A DNA stretch of 64,000 bases from Oceanobacillus sojae (lineage in GTDB: Bacteria > Bacillota > Bacilli > Bacillales > Amphibacillaceae): NCBI RefSeq assembly GCF_900162665.1, contig NZ_LT727810.1, forward strand, positions 527,067 through 591,066. The letters run 5' to 3'. Positions within the stretch are counted from its first letter, which is position 1. Each line of letters starts with the position of its first letter. Position numbers and translations under genes: made by a program. The notes beneath the pieces were generated by a model. That model did not search any database. It worked only from the letters and a program-made list of their open reading frames with translations, and was not told where the DNA came from. Shown here one piece after another: positions 36,787-48,569 of the stretch.

Positions 36787-36906
36787 AGAAGATGTTCAAA
36801 AAGCCCATTAAAAGAGTTGCTCATGTATTTAAAAACATACATTCCGCTACTCGAAGCTGCGCTGCCTTGAACTTCTCGGTCCTTTTAACGGACTTTTTGA
36901 ACACTT
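36787..36906. repeat. MITE-like palindromic repeat, copy B
   Basis: Begins AGAAGATGTTCAAAAAGCCC and ends GGACTTTTTGAACAC (36890-36904). It shares with copies C and D the block GCCTTGAACTTCT-GGTCC. Inserted exactly between the gapA terminator and the pgk promoter region. Confidence 0.75.
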
Positions 36907-36944
36907 ATTTTTACTAGAATTAGTAGTAAAGCAAGATAAAATGG

Positions 36945-36950
36945 TATAAT
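36945..36950 (+). promoter_or_regulatory. Candidate -10 of a pgk promoter
   Basis: A perfect TATAAT 37 bases before pgk; no good -35 17 bases upstream (AGTAGT). A local promoter would be needed given the terminator and MITE upstream. Confidence 0.4.
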
Positions 36951-36987
36951 AACGAGAGTTACATATACCAAATTAGGAGGGATTCCG

Positions 36988-38169
36988 TTGAACAAAAAAA
37001 CCATTGCTGATTTACAAGTAGAAGGTAAACGTGTATTTTGCCGGGTAGATTTTAACGTGCCTTTAAAAGACGGTGAAATTACCGATGATACACGTATTCG
37101 TGCTGCATTGCCAACTATCCGTGAACTGACGGACAAAGGAGCAAAGCTTATCTTGGCGAGTCACCTTGGACGTCCTAAAGGGACTGTTGTAGAGGAACTT
37201 CGCTTAGATCCGGTAGCAAAACGTTTGAGTGATTTATTAAACAAAGAAGTTACCAAGACGGATGAAGTCTACGGTGAAGAAGTGGATAAAGCTATTGACC
37301 AGTTAAACAATGGCGATGTTTTATTAATTGAAAATGTTCGTTTTGAAGCTGGTGAAGAGAAGAATGATCCTGCATTAGTTGATGCTTTTGCTAAAATGGC
37401 TGATGTATATGTAAATGATGCCTTTGGAGCAGCACACCGTGCACATGCTTCTACAACAGGTATTGCTACAAAGCTACCAGCTGCAGCAGGACTATTAATG
37501 GAAAAAGAAATTGAAGTTCTCGGACAAGCGTTGGAAGATCCTGCACGTCCATTTACAGCAATTATCGGCGGAGCAAAAGTAAAAGATAAAATCAATGTGA
37601 TTGATAATCTGCTCGACAAAGTTGATAATCTGATTATTGGCGGCGGATTAGCTTATACATTTATTAAAGCACAGGGGTATGAAATTGGTAAATCTCTATT
37701 AGAGGAAGACAAAATTGATTTAGCGAAAGAGTTTATGCAAAAAGCAAAAGACAAAGGCGTTAATTTTGTATTACCAGTTGATGCAGTTGTAGCTGATGAT
37801 TTTTCAGAAGATGCGAATACGAAAATTGTTGATATTGATCAAATCCCTGCTGATTGGGAAGCATTAGATATCGGAACAAAAACTCGTGAAGCATTTGCTT
37901 CTATCATAAAAGATTCTAAATTAGTGATTTGGAATGGACCAATGGGTGTATTCGAATTAAATGCCTTTGCCGGCGGAACAAAAGCAGTTGCGGATGCTGT
38001 AGCAGAAACAGAAGGATTCTCTGTTATCGGCGGAGGAGACTCTGCAGCAGCAGTAGAAAAATTTGGTCTGGCAAATGAAATGAACCATGTATCTACAGGC
38101 GGAGGAGCTTCCTTAGAATTTATGGAAGGCAAAGTTCTCCCGGGAGTAGATGCGTTAAACGATAAATAA
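36988..38169 (+). CDS. pgk: Phosphoglycerate kinase
   Basis: A 393-residue enzyme that makes ATP from 1,3-bisphosphoglycerate. Substrate-binding RVDFNVPL near residue 20 and SHLGRPKG near 58; nucleotide-binding region with [11 protein letters not shown] near 192 and [13 protein letters not shown] near 350. TTG start, supported by TAGGAGGGATTCCG seven bases ahead. First gene of pgk-tpiA-gpmI-eno. Confidence 0.97.
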   Translation: MNKKTIADLQVEGKRVFCRVDFNVPLKDGEITDDTRIRAALPTIRELTDKGAKLILASHLGRPKGTVVEELRLDPVAKRLSDLLNKEVTKTDEVYGEEVDKAIDQLNNGDVLLIENVRFEAGEEKNDPALVDAFAKMADVYVNDAFGAAHRAHASTTGIATKLPAAAGLLMEKEIEVLGQALEDPARPFTAIIGGAKVKDKINVIDNLLDKVDNLIIGGGLAYTFIKAQGYEIGKSLLEEDKIDLAKEFMQKAKDKGVNFVLPVDAVVADDFSEDANTKIVDIDQIPADWEALDIGTKTREAFASIIKDSKLVIWNGPMGVFELNAFAGGTKAVADAVAETEGFSVIGGGDSAAAVEKFGLANEMNHVSTGGGASLEFMEGKVLPGVDALNDK

Positions 38170-38192
38170 TTAAGAATGGATGAGGTGAGCGC

Positions 38193-38944
38193 ATGCGAAA
38201 AGTAGTTATTGCGGGAAACTGGAAAATGAATAAAACATTGCAAGAAGCATCTGATTTCATGGATGCTGTTATTCCAAAAGCTCCAGGCGGAAATACAGAA
38301 GCAATTGTTTGTGCACCTTTTGTGTATTTACCTGCTCTTGTTGAAAAAGCAAAGGGCTCCAATGTGAAAGTTGCTGCTCAAAACATGCACTTTGAAGAAT
38401 CTGGAGCTTACACTGGGGAAGTCAGCCCGGTTATGTTAACAGACATCGGTGTGACACATGTGGTTATCGGACATTCTGAACGCCGTGAGTATTTTGCGGA
38501 AACAGACGAAACTGTTAATCAAAAAACAAAAGCAGCCTTTGCACATGACTTAACTCCAATTGTTTGCGTAGGCGAAACCTTAGAACAGCGCGAAGCAAAC
38601 GAAACAATGGATGTTGTCGGCAATCAGGTGAAAAAAGCATTAGCAGGATTATCTGATGAACAGGTAACACAAACAATTATCGCATATGAACCAATTTGGG
38701 CAATTGGAACAGGAAAAACTGCTTCCAGCGAAGATGCAAATGAAGTTTGTGCCAAAACTCGTAAAGTAATTGCAGAAATTACTTCACAGGATATAGCTGA
38801 CCAGGTAGTTATTCAATATGGCGGCAGTGTAAAGCCTGCTAATATTGATGAACTTCTTGCTCAATCTGATATTGATGGAGCACTTGTCGGCGGTGCCAGC
38901 TTAGAACCGGAATCCTTTGTTCAATTAGTGGAGGCAGGTACAAA

Positions 38945-38948
<4 letters not shown>
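38193..38948 (+). CDS. tpiA: Triosephosphate isomerase
   Basis: A 251-residue TIM barrel. Catalytic residues: Lys and Asn in AGNWKMNK (residues 8-15), His in [10 protein letters not shown] near 95, Glu in [11 protein letters not shown] near 167, and the phosphate loop GGSVKPAN near 210. Start after GGATGAGGTGAGCGC. The stop overlaps the gpmI start by four bases. Confidence 0.97.
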
Positions 38949-41801
<2,853 letters not shown>

Positions 41802-41822
41802 TACCTCAGTTTAAATGTATGG

Positions 41823-41864
41823 CCCGCAATTTACGATGAATTCATCGTAAATTGCGGGTCTTTT
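41823..41864 (+). terminator. Terminator after eno, perfect 36-base palindrome
   Basis: CCCGCAATTTACGATGAA (41823-41840) is followed without loop by its exact complement (41841-41858), then TCTTTTATT. Confidence 0.88.
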
Positions 41865-41949
41865 ATTATCTTAAAAATCTGGGTATACATATAATAAAGC
41901 ATATATTTTGATGAATTTCTTAAATCTTTGAAAGAAGAGGAGGTATTAT

Positions 41950-42447
41950 TTGCATGAGCCTAGATCAAGATTCAGTAAGTTGTTTAACTTTATATTATTA
42001 TTGATTAGTGTTGTAGCGTTGATCATGTGGATATTTAACTTAACTTTTTCTTTACCAGCTGCCTTTACTGAGGTTGTAGAAGATAATGCGGAAGCCTCGG
42101 TGAGTGAGATCGAAAAAATAGAGATTGAAATGACTGGTTATTTTCCGGAGGATTTTAATGACCTTTCAGATTATATTCCAGCGGAAGATGATCGAAGGTT
42201 TATTGTTGAAGGGGATGAAGTAAAGCAATATATAAATAATGAATACAGATTATATCGGATTAATAATGTAGACAGAATAAGAGATAAGACAAATGAGTAT
42301 GAGTTGATAGTAAGATTTAAAAATAACGACATGTTATTTTATACGGTTGGTGCCGGCTATATAATCAACGGTGAAGGAGCTCCTTATAAAGTTTTAGACG
42401 ATGAGAATGCATTATATAGAAAAGTAAAAGCACTATTCGATGAATAA
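41950..42447 (+). CDS. Membrane-anchored protein of unknown function
   Basis: A 165-residue protein with a TTG start supported by GAAAGAGGAGGTATTAT. One hydrophobic segment (about residues 10-33) near a basic N-terminus anchors it; the remaining acidic 130 residues lie outside the membrane and include several aromatic repeats of strand-like character (FIVEGDEVKQYINNEYRLYR). No family was recognised. Followed by a 48-base perfect palindrome that begins within its last codons. Confidence 0.65.
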   Translation: MHEPRSRFSKLFNFILLLISVVALIMWIFNLTFSLPAAFTEVVEDNAEASVSEIEKIEIEMTGYFPEDFNDLSDYIPAEDDRRFIVEGDEVKQYINNEYRLYRINNVDRIRDKTNEYELIVRFKNNDMLFYTVGAGYIINGEGAPYKVLDDENALYRKVKALFDE

Positions 42448-42493
42448 AAGAACAGAAGAAAGTAAAGATATCTTTACTTTCTTCTGTTCTTTT
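42446..42493. repeat. Perfect 48-base palindrome (terminator and possible operator)
   Basis: AAAAGAACAGAAGAAAGTAA AGAT (42446-42469) is the exact complement of 42470-42493. Its centre contains GTAAAGATATCTTTAC (42462-42477), repeated exactly at 42507-42522. The outer arms ending TTCTTTT fit a terminator for the gene before it; the repeated core suggests a protein-binding site. Confidence 0.8.
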
Positions 42494-42506
42494 ATTACAC
42501 TATATG

Positions 42507-42522
42507 TAAAGATATCTTTACG
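42507..42522. promoter_or_regulatory. 16-base palindrome upstream of the XRE regulator, probable operator
   Basis: GTAAAGATATCTTTAC, a second copy of the core of the preceding palindrome, 45 bases from it centre to centre. It overlaps a possible -10 (TATCTT, 42516-42521) that is 16 bases from TTTATT (about 42491), so binding would block transcription of the regulator gene that starts about 45 bases on. Confidence 0.55.
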
Positions 42523-42555
42523 ATTTATCGGACTTGCTATTCTGCTTTTTAGGAG

Positions 42556-42777
42556 GTGTTTGCTATAGCAGTCATTAACCATATCCGTGAAATTCGACGG
42601 AAAAAAGGAATTACACAAATAAAAATGGCAGAGGATCTGCAGGTCACACGTCAGACAATGAATGCCATTGAAAAGAATAAATATAATCCAAGTCTGGAGC
42701 TGGCTTTAAAAATAATTGCCTATTTTGAAATGCCGATTGAGCAGGTATTTATTTTAGAAGAGGAGGATGACAAATGA
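42556..42777 (+). CDS. XRE-family HTH regulator (YozG-like)
   Basis: A small Cro/CI-type repressor, 70-73 residues, nearly all of it the helix-turn-helix (MAEDLQVTRQTMNAIEKNKY, residues about 25-44). The only in-frame standard start, GTG 42556, overlaps AGGAGG (42551-42556), so it cannot be served by it. Correct spacing points to ATA at 42565 as the start of AVINHIREIRRKKG; either a rare AUA start or a mutated ATG. It overlaps the following membrane gene by four bases, a pairing common for this family, and probably represses the pair through the palindromes upstream. Confidence 0.82.
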   Translation: MFAIAVINHIREIRRKKGITQIKMAEDLQVTRQTMNAIEKNKYNPSLELALKIIAYFEMPIEQVFILEEEDDK

Positions 42778-43196
42778 GTGTGAATAGTACTGACAAAAAG
42801 AAAAGAAAAGCAAGAAAACCGACATTATTTTTTAGATTAATTTGTTCTCTCATAGGAATTCTGATAGGAACAGTTCTTGTTTTTGTTTTTCAAGGAGAAT
42901 ACCCATATGAAGCACTTTTGGGTGGAATAACGGGGGCAGCTATCATTGCTGTATTTGCATGGATAATAAAAAGCCGTAAAAAAGATAATACTCCGGAAGC
43001 AGATGAAAGAGTAAAACACAACATATTCCGTTTTTCCGCATACGCATCTCATATTTCCTTGGCTGTATTATTTTTAGGAATATTCATATTCAGTCTTATC
43101 GGAGTTGAATCCGTATCTATTACGTATTTGTGGATTTTCTTTGTTGCTTATATCTGGGTTACAGGAATTGGCACTGTCATAGCGAGAAGACGATAG
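42774..43196 (+). CDS. Four-span membrane protein paired with the XRE regulator
   Basis: A 140-residue protein with a basic N-terminus (TDKKKRKARKP), hydrophobic segments at about 18-38, 46-64, 87-108 and 114-134, and the segment KKDNTPEADERVKHNIFRFS between pairs. Similar small membrane proteins (DUF2178-like) stand behind XRE regulators in many Firmicutes. Function unknown. Start overlaps the regulator stop (ATGA). Confidence 0.75.
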   Translation: MSVNSTDKKKRKARKPTLFFRLICSLIGILIGTVLVFVFQGEYPYEALLGGITGAAIIAVFAWIIKSRKKDNTPEADERVKHNIFRFSAYASHISLAVLFLGIFIFSLIGVESVSITYLWIFFVAYIWVTGIGTVIARRR

Positions 43197-43290
43197 CCGC
43201 TGCTATGTGCATGCCTTGAAAAATCCAACCCAATGTGTTTATTTGCACAGCTGAAAGGTCTAAGAACATGTTCAGACAGGTACATTATAA

Positions 43291-43497
43291 GACAATTTGA
43301 ATTCGTATGGTCAATGAAAAATCGCCTTAAGTTTTGTTGGTTCAGATAACGGGAAAATAATAGTATCTGGAGATGATTAAAATGATGCAATAAATCAAAC
43401 TTTAGATGCTTTTAATCTGGATTCAGATTATACCAAATTTGAATTAGAGCTTACACTACAGGACGGTACTAAAATAGAGTTTGAAGATAAAAAATAA
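43291..43497 (+). pseudogene. Relic of a YusW-like protein
   Basis: One frame reads DNLNSYGQ, stop, KIALSFVGSDNGKIIVSGDD, stop (43378-43380), then NDAINQTLDAFNLDSDYTKF and ELELTLQDGTKIEFEDKK up to TAA 43495-43497. The C-terminal block resembles YusW-type domains (AFNLD-x-x-Y-x-x-FELE-x-x-x-x-DGT). Start and N-terminal part are lost, with two in-frame stops. Family call is moderate. Confidence 0.5.
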
Positions 43498-43503
43498 ATA
43501 AGC

Positions 43504-43541
43504 AAAAAACAGACCATCTAAGGGGATTGTCTGTTTTTTTG
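43504..43541. terminator. Bidirectional terminator
   Basis: AGCAAAAAACAGAC pairs with GTCTGTTTTTTTGCT; usable from both sides by the YusW relic and the methyltransferase gene. Confidence 0.75.
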
Positions 43542-43579
43542 CTGAATAAAGCTCTTCATGGATAATTTTTACCAACGCA

Positions 43580-44350
43580 CTATTTTATTGCTTTAAACAA
43601 TGTCCATCTGTCCTTTTCCACAATCCCTTCCATATCACCAATAGATTGATCAATATAGTTCATTAAAGCTGCTAATTCAGCGTCAGATAGCTCATGAAGA
43701 ATACTGCGTCCGGCTCTGGATTGAATATCATCCAGGAGTGCTTGTTTGTTTTTATACGTTTTCCTTATTTCCCACAGGCGATGCTCTTCCATCTTTTTAA
43801 AGCCTGCTTGCTGAAGACTTAATTTTATATTATCGCTGGAGTGTCTCCGCTCCTTTTCAAATTCCTTTAATTTCGGGAAAGCTTCAAAAAAGTAGCCGCG
43901 AATATGTTCGTTGCTTCCTTGCATTAAACAATCGTCCAATGTGCGGTCCTGGATAATGTAACAACCGCCGCTTTTCAATATCCTGTATGCTTCAGCAAAT
44001 ACAGAACCTAAGTCTTTTATGTGATGGATTAAAGCTCTGGATAAAATTAAATCTGCACTATCCGACTCTAAACCGGTATTATCTGCATAACCGGGCTGGA
44101 AAGAAATATTGGAGTAATTGCTGCAGTGTTTCATGGCTCCTGCTAAAATTGGCTTGGAATAGTCAACTCCTGATACGGATGGGATCCCAATATCAGCTAA
44201 AGCTTTGGAGTAAATACCGCCCCCGCATCCAATATCTGCGGCCTGGTGAATAGAATGAATATCTATCAGCGCTTTCATTTTCTCTTTCCAGGCAGCATCG
44301 GCTTCGCGGTTCGTATAGCTGTACATATTATCTTTACTATGAAAATCCAA
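43580..44350 (-). CDS. Class I SAM-dependent methyltransferase
   Basis: A 256-residue protein with the Methyltransf_11 fold: motif I AADIGCGGGIYSKAL (about 38), the SGVDYS acidic loop (about 60), post-motif ADLILSRALIHHI (about 99) and LKSGGCYIIQDR (about 125). The C-terminal 100 residues contain helical segments and no known motif. TTG at 44350 lies six bases after GGAGGAG; the frame is open further upstream, but without a ribosome site. The substrate is unknown. Confidence 0.82.
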   Translation of the reverse strand: MDFHSKDNMYSYTNREADAAWKEKMKALIDIHSIHQAADIGCGGGIYSKALADIGIPSVSGVDYSKPILAGAMKHCSNYSNISFQPGYADNTGLESDSADLILSRALIHHIKDLGSVFAEAYRILKSGGCYIIQDRTLDDCLMQGSNEHIRGYFFEAFPKLKEFEKERRHSSDNIKLSLQQAGFKKMEEHRLWEIRKTYKNKQALLDDIQSRAGRSILHELSDAELAALMNYIDQSIGDMEGIVEKDRWTLFKAIK

Positions 44351-44515
44351 AGCATCTCCTCCTCCGTAATTTTTATTGTTATAATTAATTATAGCTTTAC
44401 ATGTCATTTAAGTATAATATTGGTTTTTAATAGGATCAGATAAGAAAATATTATACGAAAGCTTATTTGGATATATTTAAATGTTAAAATAGGAAAAACT
44501 GTCGAAAAGGATGAA

Positions 44516-44932
44516 ATGGAAATGAATGAACGTTATCAAATTAAGTATCAGACACCTGATGTGGATGTATTTAACGGGCTGAGAACAGAAGCCGGGCTCA
44601 GCAGCAAGGAAAGAAAAGCAATTGAAATTGGGCTTCCTAATACCCTGTTTGCTGTATCTATTTATGATGGACACACGCTAATTGGTATGGGAAGAGTTGT
44701 TGGTGACGGAGGGGTTGTTTTCCATGTAGTAGATATTGTCGTTAAACCGGCCTATCAGGGACAGGGGCTTGGAAAGCGCGTGATGCAGGAAATTATGAAT
44801 TATTTAGATAGCCATACATACAAAGGTTCATATGTCAGTCTGATCGCAGATATTCCGGCTGATAAGTTATATGAACAATTTGGATTTCAATACACAGAGC
44901 CGAATTCTGTGGGAATGTATCGTATGTATTAA
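44516..44932 (+). CDS. GNAT family N-acetyltransferase
   Basis: A 138-residue GCN5-related acetyltransferase. Acetyl-CoA loop VKPAYQGQGLGKRVM (about 81-95) is typical (Q/R-x-x-G-x-G/A), with the beta-bulge strand VVFHVVDIVV before it and the C-terminal EQFGFQYTEPNSVGMY. The start at 44516 follows AAAAGGATGAA; ATG 44522 is also possible. Single gene ending in a strong terminator shared with ptsI. Substrate unknown. Confidence 0.85.
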   Translation: MEMNERYQIKYQTPDVDVFNGLRTEAGLSSKERKAIEIGLPNTLFAVSIYDGHTLIGMGRVVGDGGVVFHVVDIVVKPAYQGQGLGKRVMQEIMNYLDSHTYKGSYVSLIADIPADKLYEQFGFQYTEPNSVGMYRMY

Positions 44933-44983
44933 AGAAAGCCCCGGATTATTGTTTGCGCAAAGCAATAATCCGGGGCTTTCTTT
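44931..44983. terminator. Bidirectional terminator between the GNAT gene and ptsI
   Basis: A perfect 21-bp stem, 44931-44951 with 44963-44983 (core AAAGCCCCGGATTATTG), with T-rich ends on both strands. Confidence 0.92.
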
Positions 44984-44991
44984 ATCTTATT

Positions 44992-46710
44992 TTATTTATT
45001 AATTGTCTTTGCTGCTAATGCAACAACTTCCTCTGCAGTGCTTAGAGAAAGAAATTCATCTTTAAGTGCTGCAAGTTCTTTTTTATTAAGGCCAAGAATT
45101 TGCGTTCTTGCTGGTAAGATGGAAGTTGCGCTCATGCTGAATTCATCCAGACCTAGTGCAAGAAGTAAAGGAATAGCAGTAGAATCTCCCGCCATTTCTC
45201 CACACATACCTGCCCATTTACCTTCTGCGTGAGCTGCTTCAATGACATTATTTACTAAGTTCAGAATTGCTGGATGGTATGGCTGATACAGGTAAGATAC
45301 CTGCTCATTCATACGGTCGGCAGCCATCGTGTATTGAATCAGGTCATTTGTTCCAATACTGAAAAAGTCAACTTCTTTTGCAAATTGTTTTGCAAGAACC
45401 GCAGTAGCTGGAATTTCTACCATGATTCCAACCTCGATGTTTTCAGAAACCTCCACGCCATCTTTTTGAAGGTTATCTTTTTCCTCCAGCAGCAATGCTT
45501 TTGCCTGACGGAATTCTTCTAAAGTAGCAATCATCGGGAACATGATTTTTAGATTACCGTATGCACTTGCACGTAATAAAGCGCGGAGCTGCGGACGGAA
45601 TACGTGTTCATTTTCCAGACAGAAACGGATTGCACGGAATCCTAAGAACGGATTCATTTCATGCGGCATATCTAAGTAACTGATTTCCTTATCACCGCCG
45701 ACATCAAGTGTTCTTACAACGACAGGCTTGTCTCCCATTTTTTCCAATACTGTTTTATATGCTTCAAATTGAATATCCTCAGAAGGCAATTCTGAATTAC
45801 CCATGTATAGGAATTCTGTCCGGTAAAGACCAACAGCTTCGCCGCCATTATTAAGGACGCCATCCACATCTTCCGGTGTACCAATATTCCCTCCAAGCTC
45901 TACCTGTTCGCCGTCACCGGAGAAAGTAGGCTCGTCTTTTAATTTTGCCCATTCTGCCTGCTGTTTAGCAAAAGCAGCCTGCTTCTCTTCATACACTTTA
46001 ATTTCTTCTTCTGTCGGGTTAATAATAACCTTGCCTTCAATTCCGTCAACAATAATTTGATCATCTTTCTTCACTGCGCCGGTTATTTCTTTCGTGCCGA
46101 CAACAGCCGGAATTTCTAAAGAGCGGGCCATGATTGCAGAATGAGAAGTTCTGCCGCCGATATCTGTTGCAAACCCTTTTACAAATTCACGATTTAATTG
46201 CGCGGTGTCAGAAGGGGTTAAATCTTTGGCGATGACAATTACCTGCTCATCAATTAAAGCCGGATTAGGGAAGGTAACCTGCAGTAAATGAGACATCACA
46301 CGTTTTGTTACATCCTGGATATCAGCTGCACGTTCACGCATATACTCATTATCCATTCCTTTAAACATTCCGACAAACATTGTAGCAACTTCATCCAATG
46401 CTGCTTCTGCATTTACCTTATCATCATTGATTTTATCTTTTATCGGGTTAATAAGCTCTGGATCTCCTAAGACAAGCAGATGCGCAGAAAAGATTTCTGC
46501 ATGCTCTTCCCCAAGTTCTTTTAATGTATGTTCTTTGATTTTTTCTAGTTCTTTTCTGGAAACTTCCAGTGCGCTTTCAAGACGCTCAATCTCTTTTCCC
46601 GGATTCTCAACCGAAGACTTTTCGAAATTTAATTCTGGTTCCTTAAGTTCATATACTTTAGCAATGGCAATTCCACTAGATGCAGCAATTCCATTCATTT
46701 TTTTCATCAT
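44992..46710 (-). CDS. ptsI: PTS Enzyme I (phosphoenolpyruvate-protein phosphotransferase)
   Basis: A 572-residue Enzyme I: N-terminal HPr-binding and phospho-His domain with [13 protein letters not shown] (His about 190), PEP-binding barrel with LYRTEFLYM (about 295), [10 protein letters not shown] (about 333), [11 protein letters not shown] (about 452) and CGEMAGD (about 503). It passes phosphate from PEP to HPr to start sugar uptake. Start ATG 46710 after GAAAGGATGCTCTC, with TATAAT about 40 bases upstream. ptsH and ptsG, normally adjacent in Bacillus, are absent here. Confidence 0.97.
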   Translation of the reverse strand: MMKKMNGIAASSGIAIAKVYELKEPELNFEKSSVENPGKEIERLESALEVSRKELEKIKEHTLKELGEEHAEIFSAHLLVLGDPELINPIKDKINDDKVNAEAALDEVATMFVGMFKGMDNEYMRERAADIQDVTKRVMSHLLQVTFPNPALIDEQVIVIAKDLTPSDTAQLNREFVKGFATDIGGRTSHSAIMARSLEIPAVVGTKEITGAVKKDDQIIVDGIEGKVIINPTEEEIKVYEEKQAAFAKQQAEWAKLKDEPTFSGDGEQVELGGNIGTPEDVDGVLNNGGEAVGLYRTEFLYMGNSELPSEDIQFEAYKTVLEKMGDKPVVVRTLDVGGDKEISYLDMPHEMNPFLGFRAIRFCLENEHVFRPQLRALLRASAYGNLKIMFPMIATLEEFRQAKALLLEEKDNLQKDGVEVSENIEVGIMVEIPATAVLAKQFAKEVDFFSIGTNDLIQYTMAADRMNEQVSYLYQPYHPAILNLVNNVIEAAHAEGKWAGMCGEMAGDSTAIPLLLALGLDEFSMSATSILPARTQILGLNKKELAALKDEFLSLSTAEEVVALAAKTINK

Positions 46711-46834
46711 GAGAGCATCCTTTCTTTAGTAAAGCTTTAAACATAATTATAACACATCTATACTAAATTAGTGCAGGTCATTGTGCAAGTAATAAATGCC
46801 AGCAGCAAACGTTTTTCTGTATTTGAAAGAAGTG

Positions 46835-47749
46835 TTAATTATTGGTATTATCCATCGAATTCAGCCAGTTTCCTATAAACGAAAATACCTCTTCCCGGCA
46901 AGTATCATTTAACAGCTCATGCCTGCCACCTTCATAAACGAGCACGGTAATATTTGTCATACCGCTTTTTTGAAAAAGAGCGGCAGTTTTCCATATACCT
47001 TTTCCATATTGGCCAATCGGATCCTCATCTCCGCTGATTAGGAGGAGAGGAAGGCCTTTACGTATGTTTTGATTGAGGCTTTGGTCTCTTGTTTGATAGA
47101 TGCCTTCTAATAAATCATAGAAAAAACGGGCTGTTGGAATAAATCCGGTATAGGAATCTTCTTCATAGGAAGCTGCAAATGTTTTATCCCTGGTTAGCCA
47201 TTCATGCTTATAGTGTTTATTCCGTTTTTTGCTGCTCCCTAAAACAAGCTTATTCATCAAAGGAGAGGGGCTCCGGGGCGGTAAAAAGGAAGCCGTGCTT
47301 TTGCCTATTGCTGTGACAATCCTGGAATAGTGTCCTGTTCCTGTTAAAATTAATCCATCTATCTCAGCGCTATAATGCTGAATAAAATTCCGCATTAAGA
47401 AAGAGCCCATACTGTGTCCAAGAAAGTAGTATGGGAGATATGGAAAGGCTTTTTTTCCAAATTGCATGATTTCATAAAGATCTGTAACAACACGCTGGAA
47501 TCCATTTTCTTCTGTGAAATAACCCTGTATTCCTTTATCCCCGGTTTTTCCGTGACCGCGATGATCACTGCCGATAACAATAAATCCTAAGGAAGTGCAA
47601 TAAGAAGCAAAATCGTGATAACGTTCAATATGCTCAACCATTCCATGTGCAAGCTGAAGGATGCCGACCGCCTGCTTATCAGGAAGCCACTGTTTTATAT
47701 AGATGCTGGTGCCATCAGAGGCTTCCAGCCAATCTTCGTTCATCTGCAT
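46835..47749 (-). CDS. Alpha/beta hydrolase, lysophospholipase-like
   Basis: A 304-residue serine hydrolase of the Hydrolase_4 (PldB/monoacylglycerol lipase) type. Nucleophile elbow GHSMGSFLM (about residue 104), oxyanion region LAHGMVEHIERY near 32, DHRGHGKTG near 61, Asp in ISGDEDPIG (about 238) and His in GGRHELLND (about 271). The frame is open for 12 more codons, but GGGGGAGACGAA stands right before ATG 47749. No secretion signal. Substrate not known. Confidence 0.85.
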   Translation of the reverse strand: MQMNEDWLEASDGTSIYIKQWLPDKQAVGILQLAHGMVEHIERYHDFASYCTSLGFIVIGSDHRGHGKTGDKGIQGYFTEENGFQRVVTDLYEIMQFGKKAFPYLPYYFLGHSMGSFLMRNFIQHYSAEIDGLILTGTGHYSRIVTAIGKSTASFLPPRSPSPLMNKLVLGSSKKRNKHYKHEWLTRDKTFAASYEEDSYTGFIPTARFFYDLLEGIYQTRDQSLNQNIRKGLPLLLISGDEDPIGQYGKGIWKTAALFQKSGMTNITVLVYEGGRHELLNDTCREEVFSFIGNWLNSMDNTNN

Positions 47750-47932
47750 TTCGTCTCCCCCTTTATTATCTCTGTCATTCTTCATCTAATTTTGTATATA
47801 ATGCTGCTATTTTTATTATACTTTGAAGACAGGTTTTAGAACAAATGCTATCTGTTTGAAATGCTGATTGATTCATATACTTTTACAATTTGATAAAATA
47901 TTGATTTTCCCCCGGTAATTCACAAATCTGCC

Positions 47933-47962
47933 TTGCACAATAAATTCAAAGTATGATAAAGT
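47933..47962 (+). promoter_or_regulatory. SigA promoter of secG
   Basis: TTGCAC (47933-47938), 18 bases, TAAAGT (47957-47962), about 40 bases before the start codon. Confidence 0.5.
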
Positions 47963-48003
47963 AGAGAATAGGGATTGTCGGAACATAGGAGGAGTATGGA
48001 AAC

Positions 48004-48240
48004 ATGTTATTAACTGTGGTTAATGTTTTATTAGTAATTGACGTTATCGTTATGATTGCGCTTGTGTTACTGCAGTCTGGAAAAAGCGCTGGTCTTTCTG
48101 GAGCTATTTCCGGTGGTGCAGAGCAGTTATTTGGAAAACAGAAAGCACGCGGAATTGATTTAGTGCTTCATCGTTTAACAATTGTTACAGGTGTGCTGTT
48201 CTTTTTATTAGCTTTCCTGGCAGCGTACGTATTACAATAA
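48004..48240 (+). CDS. secG: Preprotein translocase subunit SecG
   Basis: A 78-residue two-span protein of the SecYEG channel. Spans at about 4-22 and 54-76 with the conserved cytoplasmic loop [22 protein letters not shown] between. Start follows ATAGGAGGAGTATGGAAAC. Same neighbourhood as B. subtilis (secG-yvaK-rnr-smpB-ssrA). Confidence 0.96.
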   Translation: MLLTVVNVLLVIDVIVMIALVLLQSGKSAGLSGAISGGAEQLFGKQKARGIDLVLHRLTIVTGVLFFLLAFLAAYVLQ

Positions 48241-48248
48241 ATGTTATT

Positions 48249-48278
48249 CCTTATCACAGTTTTGTGGTAAGGTTTTTT
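48249..48278 (+). terminator. Terminator after secG
   Basis: CCTTATCACA pairs with TGTGGTAAGG, followed by TTTTTTTA. Confidence 0.88.
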
Positions 48279-48295
48279 TATTTCCGCTTATAGGG

Positions 48296-48448
48296 GAAGT
48301 TCAAAAAAGTCCAATAAAAATGACACGGCGAATTTCTGCGTTGACGAACTTTTCCGATACTCACGTATTATAAGGCATACGCTCCGTTCGGAAAAGTTAG
48401 TCGCCTTGAAATTCTTGGTCCTTTTCATCGTACTTTTTGAACACGCAC
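48296..48448. repeat. MITE-like palindromic repeat, copy C
   Basis: Begins GAAGTTCAAAAAAGTCC and ends ACTTTTTGAACACGCACTT. The inside has AACTTTTCCGA ... TCGGAAAAGTT arms around TACTCACGTATTATAAGGCA. About 70 bases of the interior match copy D closely. Confidence 0.8.
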
Positions 48449-48456
48449 TTTTAAAG

Positions 48457-48502
48457 GAAGTTCAAAAAAAGTCCGTTTTATCAGCTTTTTTGAGCACACT
48501 TC
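48457..48502. repeat. Minimal MITE-like palindrome next to copy C
   Basis: GAAGTTCAAAAAAAGTCC and CTTTTTTGAGCACACTTC flank about ten bases. It looks like an element reduced to its two ends and stands in tandem with copy C. Confidence 0.6.
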
Positions 48503-48569
48503 TATAACGATACAGGGTATACTAGAAATGAATTTGGCAAAAATGATTTAGAGAAGATGAAGGGAATGG

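Noticed and set aside
41823..41858. Perfect 36-base palindrome considered as an operator
   Set aside because: It stands 21 bases after eno and runs into TCTTTT, so a terminator explains it fully.
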